Positions 4,559 through 7,176 of a stretch of DNA of 7,176 bases are shown piece after piece. The translations under genes and the position numbers were made by a program. How positions within the stretch are numbered: the stretch's first letter is position 1; each line of letters starts with the position of its first letter. The notes beneath the pieces were generated by a model. It was not told the origin of the DNA, did no database searches, and worked only from the letters and a program-made list of their open reading frames with translations. Source of the DNA: an uncultured Oscillospiraceae bacterium (GTDB taxonomy: Bacteria; Bacillota; Clostridia; Oscillospirales; Oscillospiraceae); the NCBI GenBank assembly GCA_910588455.1, contig CAJUPG010000087.1, positions 1 to 7,176 of the forward strand. Reading direction: 5' to 3'.

Positions 4559-5911
4559 TCAGCCGGTGATAACGGGCCGGCTCCCCTCCGCCTTCTCAAT
4601 CCAGTCCAGCAGCCGCTGCCGCAGCTCCTCTTTGACAGCGGCATAGGCCGGGTCGGACACCAGGTTGTTCAACTGGTGGGGATCCTGGTCCATGTCGTAG
4701 AGGAAATCATCAGCATACAGGTCCGCCGCCGCCGCCTCGCCGCCGTTGACCCCGGGGGCGTAGACCGAGTAGGTGTACCGAGGGGTGCGGATGCACCGGC
4801 CCACCCGGCTCTCAGAGATCTGCGCAAAAATCTCGTTGGGTCTATTATGGTCCTTTTTCTCCACCACGTCAAGAAGGTTTTCCCCAATCATGGCGTCCCC
4901 CACGTCCACCCCGGCCAGGGCCAGGAAGGTCTTGGGCAGGCTGGCGGTGCTGACCAGCTCCTCCACGGCAATGCCCCCCTTAAAGGGCCCGCCGGCCGCC
5001 ACCAGGGGCACATGGAGGGCCGCGTCGTGGCAGGAGCGCTTATAGTCGTCATAGCCGTTCAGATGGCCGTCCCGGTTCCGGGTGAGGAAGTGGGAGCCGT
5101 GGTCGGAGGCAAAGAAAATGACCGTGTTGTCATACAGACCCTTCTCCTTCAGCCTGGCCACCAGCCTGCCCAGATTTTCGTCCAGGCTGGCGCACTGGCC
5201 CAGATAGTCGGGGTATTCCTCGGCGGCGTTGCCCCCCAGGGCCTTCAGGTCCTCGGGCAGTATGAAGTCCTTGTACTTCTCCTTAGAACCCTCCGGCCCC
5301 TCATAGTGCTTACGGTCGTTCTGGTGGTGGGGCTCAATCTGGGAGATGGTCATAAAGAAGGGCTTTTTGCCGTCGTACTGGTCGAAGAAGTCCAGCGCCA
5401 TGTCGTTGATGCAGTCGGCCCGGTAGCCCTTGAAGTCCACCCGCCGGTCGTTCTCGTCAAAGACGAAGCCGTCGTAGCCGTGGGAGGTAAACTCCAGCAC
5501 GTCGGCGGCCCGCCAGAAGCCGGTGTACCCCCCCCGCAGCTCCCGGGGGATGGCGGTGACGGTATGGTCAACGGTGGGGGGCTTCTCCAGCTCTCCGTCG
5601 CTGGCCAGGTGCCATTTGCCGATATAGGCGGTTTCATAGCCCGCCTCCTCCATGTAGTTGGCCAGGGTTTTTACCCCGGCGGGCAGCATGATGTTATTGC
5701 GGAAGCAGCCTGTCTCGGTGGGCCACTTGCCGGTCTGAAACAGGGCGCGGCAGGGGCCGCACACCGGCTGGGGGGAGAAGGCGTTGTTGAACCTGACCCC
5801 CTCCTGGGCCAGCCGGTCCAGGTTGGGGGTGATGTCCAGGGGCTGGCCGAAGCAGCCGCAGGTGTCCCAGCGCTGCTGGTCGGTAAAGTAGAAAATAATG
5901 TTATTGGGCAT
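4559..5911 (-). CDS. Cytoplasmic Cys-type sulfatase (alkaline phosphatase superfamily)
   Basis: This 450-residue type I sulfatase would hydrolyse a sulfate ester with a formylglycine made from Cys51. Signature 1 is CGPCRALFQTG at 51-61 (C-x-P-x-R), and signature 2 is GYETAYIGKWH at 91-101, with Lys99 and His101. Metal ligands are likely Asp11-Gln12 in FTDQQRWD at 9-16 and Asp270-His271 in FASDHGSH; His195 in EPHH and Lys291 in YKRS complete the usual active site. There is no signal peptide or membrane segment, since the protein begins directly with the first beta-strand NNIIFYFTD. It should therefore work in the cytosol, and sulfate esters must be imported. The +3 position is Cys rather than the common Ser or Ala. 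The start is ATG 5911, with AAGGAGG 8 nt upstream inside the end of tctA; the stop of tctA is 3 nt away, so translation is probably coupled. Substrate is not clear: choline-sulfatase, sugar sulfatase and phosphonate monoester hydrolase relatives share these motifs. Confidence 0.93.
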   Translation of the reverse strand: MPNNIIFYFTDQQRWDTCGCFGQPLDITPNLDRLAQEGVRFNNAFSPQPVCGPCRALFQTGKWPTETGCFRNNIMLPAGVKTLANYMEEAGYETAYIGKWHLASDGELEKPPTVDHTVTAIPRELRGGYTGFWRAADVLEFTSHGYDGFVFDENDRRVDFKGYRADCINDMALDFFDQYDGKKPFFMTISQIEPHHQNDRKHYEGPEGSKEKYKDFILPEDLKALGGNAAEEYPDYLGQCASLDENLGRLVARLKEKGLYDNTVIFFASDHGSHFLTRNRDGHLNGYDDYKRSCHDAALHVPLVAAGGPFKGGIAVEELVSTASLPKTFLALAGVDVGDAMIGENLLDVVEKKDHNRPNEIFAQISESRVGRCIRTPRYTYSVYAPGVNGGEAAAADLYADDFLYDMDQDPHQLNNLVSDPAYAAVKEELRQRLLDWIEKAEGSRPVITG

Positions 5912-5914
5912 TTG

Positions 5915-7176
5915 TCAATCCTCCTTCTGCTGGGCGGCTTTTCGTTCCTTCATCTTACCCCGGACAATCGTGCCCACCGCGCCCACAATGAGAACCAGGA
6001 AGATGATGCAGTATACGCTGCTGAAAAAGATGCTGGGGTTTCCGTTGGAGATGAGCAGGGCCCGGCGGAAGTTGGTCTCCGTCATGCTGCCCAGCACCAG
6101 GCCCAGCAGGATGGGCACCGGGGGCAGCTCCAGCTTGCGCAGAACCCAGGCCAGGATGCCGAAAATCAAAGCCACGCCTACATCGAAGTAGTTCCCGTTC
6201 ACCGAATAGGCCCCGGCGAAGCAGAAAATGACAATGATGGGGGTAAGAATTTCCTGGGGAATGGACACCACCTTGGCAAAGAGGGTGGTGAGGAACTTGC
6301 CCTGGAGACACATGAACAAATTCACCAGAATCAGGCCCAGCATGATGGCATACATGATGTCGCCCTGGGTGGTGAACAGGCTCAAACCGGGGTTCAGGCC
6401 GTTAATCATAAGGGCCGAGAGCATAATGGCCACCGTGCCGTCCCCGGGAATGCCCAGGGTGAGCAGGGGAATCAGGGTTGCGCCGGTAACGGCGTTGTTG
6501 GCCGACTCGGCAGCGGCGATGCCCTCCACGGAGCCGTGCCCGAACTCCTCCGGATGCTTGGACATATTTTTTGCGGTGTTGTAGCTGAACCAGGAGGCCT
6601 CAGAGGCTCCGGTGCCGGGGATGATGCCCACCAGCACACCGATGATGGAGGACAGCAGCACCGGCCGGGCCATGCGCTTGTACTCCGCCTTGGTGATCAC
6701 GCCGTCGTCCTTGATCTGGGACGCGTCCAGATTCAGCCGGTCCAGGGGCTTTTCCGCCTTGGCCATAATTTCCACCAGGGCGAACAGACCGATGAGGCAG
6801 ATCGCCAGGTCCAGACCCAGGTAGAGCCGGGGGATGCCGAAGGTGAACCGGTCGTAGCTGGTCATGGGGTCGGAGCCCACGCAGGAAATGAGCAGACCCA
6901 GACAGGCGGAAATCAGACCCTTTATCATGCTCTTGCCCGATACGCCGGCAATAATGGTAAGGCCAAAGACGCAGACCATGAAATACTCCGCCGTGCCCAG
7001 CTGGGCGGCCACTTTGGCCACCTGGGGGCCCAGAAACAGCAGCATCAAAGCGGAGAACACGCCGCCGAAGGTGGAGGCGTACAGGGCGATTTTCAGGGCC
7101 GCCTTGGTGCGTCCCTGCTCTGACAGGGGGTGTCCGTCCAGCATGGTGGCCGCCGCGTGGGGGGTGCCGGGGGTGT
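5915..7176 (-). CDS. tctA: Tripartite tricarboxylate transporter large permease, TctA family (cut by right edge)
   Basis: 419 codons of the C-terminal part are visible; about 80 residues would be missing from a usual TctA of about 500 aa. TctA is the large membrane subunit of TTT transporters, which together with a small membrane subunit (TctB) and a binding protein (TctC) import organic acids. The visible start TPGTPHAAATMLDGHPL matches the conserved first loop (usually TPGTPAAAATxLDGYPL). The diagnostic second motif spans visible residues about 183-247, with GIIPGTGASEASW, FGHGSVEGIAAAESANNA and IPLLTLGIPGDG. At least eight hydrophobic segments can be seen, and the tail KMKERKAAQQKED is charged. 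No in-frame start is needed within the window. It is the first visible gene of the sulfatase operon and its stop is 3 nt before the sulfatase ATG. TTT systems carrying sulfonated acids are known (for example SauFGH for sulfoacetate), so a sulfated anion is a reasonable substrate here, but this is inference. Confidence 0.95.
   Translation of the reverse strand, partial: TPGTPHAAATMLDGHPLSEQGRTKAALKIALYASTFGGVFSALMLLFLGPQVAKVAAQLGTAEYFMVCVFGLTIIAGVSGKSMIKGLISACLGLLISCVGSDPMTSYDRFTFGIPRLYLGLDLAICLIGLFALVEIMAKAEKPLDRLNLDASQIKDDGVITKAEYKRMARPVLLSSIIGVLVGIIPGTGASEASWFSYNTAKNMSKHPEEFGHGSVEGIAAAESANNAVTGATLIPLLTLGIPGDGTVAIMLSALMINGLNPGLSLFTTQGDIMYAIMLGLILVNLFMCLQGKFLTTLFAKVVSIPQEILTPIIVIFCFAGAYSVNGNYFDVGVALIFGILAWVLRKLELPPVPILLGLVLGSMTETNFRRALLISNGNPSIFFSSVYCIIFLVLIVGAVGTIVRGKMKERKAAQQKED

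Noticed and set aside
4528..4644. N-terminal extension of the GntR/LacI-type regulator frame to position 4644
   Set aside because: The extra 39 codons overlap the sulfatase end out of frame and have no domain. ATG 4527 has a ribosome binding site and starts the winged helix at the expected place.
4676..7123. An 815-codon open frame on the plus strand, antisense to the sulfatase and tctA
   Set aside because: It is exactly antisense to two genes with clear family motifs. Its translation is low-complexity (Gly, Val, Gln, His, Ala rich) and matches no fold I know, as expected from GC-rich third-position bias.

Overview
This is a GC-rich window in which every convincing gene lies on the minus strand, so it reads from right to left. 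Strong AGGAGG ribosome binding sites, an anaerobic-type radical SAM sulfatase maturase very like the Clostridium perfringens enzyme, and a SorC-family regulator with Gram-positive style operators suggest a strictly anaerobic, GC-rich member of the Clostridia, perhaps a gut Oscillospiraceae-type bacterium. The lineage is an inference from gene style, not from a marker gene. No rRNA, tRNA, CRISPR array, transposase or phage gene is visible.

Right block (7176 to 2249): four co-directional, closely packed genes. They are a tripartite tricarboxylate transporter large permease (tctA, cut by the right edge), a cytoplasmic Cys-type sulfatase, a transcription factor with a GntR-type winged helix joined to a LacI-type ligand-binding domain, and a radical SAM anaerobic sulfatase-maturating enzyme (anSME). 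The gaps are 3, 31 and 53 nt, and the last holds a perfect 30-bp palindrome. The likely logic is that the permease brings in a small anionic sulfate ester, the sulfatase removes sulfate in the cytosol, the maturase makes the sulfatase formylglycine, and the regulator senses the substrate or a product. The operon promoter and the other transporter subunits would lie beyond the right edge.

Left block (2248 to 1): a SorC/DeoR-family sugar-phosphate-responsive regulator with its own predicted promoter and operator, ended by a strong intrinsic terminator. It is followed by a separately promoted dhaL-dhaK pair (dihydroxyacetone-kinase-like subunits), with dhaK cut by the left edge. The two promoter regions share an exact 11-mer, ACATATGTTAC, which is the best candidate for the SorC operator and suggests autoregulation plus control of dhaLK.

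Most notable points: (1) a compact sulfatase, maturase, regulator and TTT-transporter operon of unknown substrate; (2) a 12-mer found three times, two copies of which form an inverted pair around the sorC promoter and could hide the sorC ribosome binding site only in read-through transcripts; (3) a 13-bp-stem hairpin just upstream of the maturase ribosome binding site with no U-tract; (4) divergent DhaK/DhaL subunits that may phosphorylate something other than dihydroxyacetone. No stretch longer than 300 bases lacks a gene; the longest gap is about 220 bases, between dhaL and the SorC regulator.
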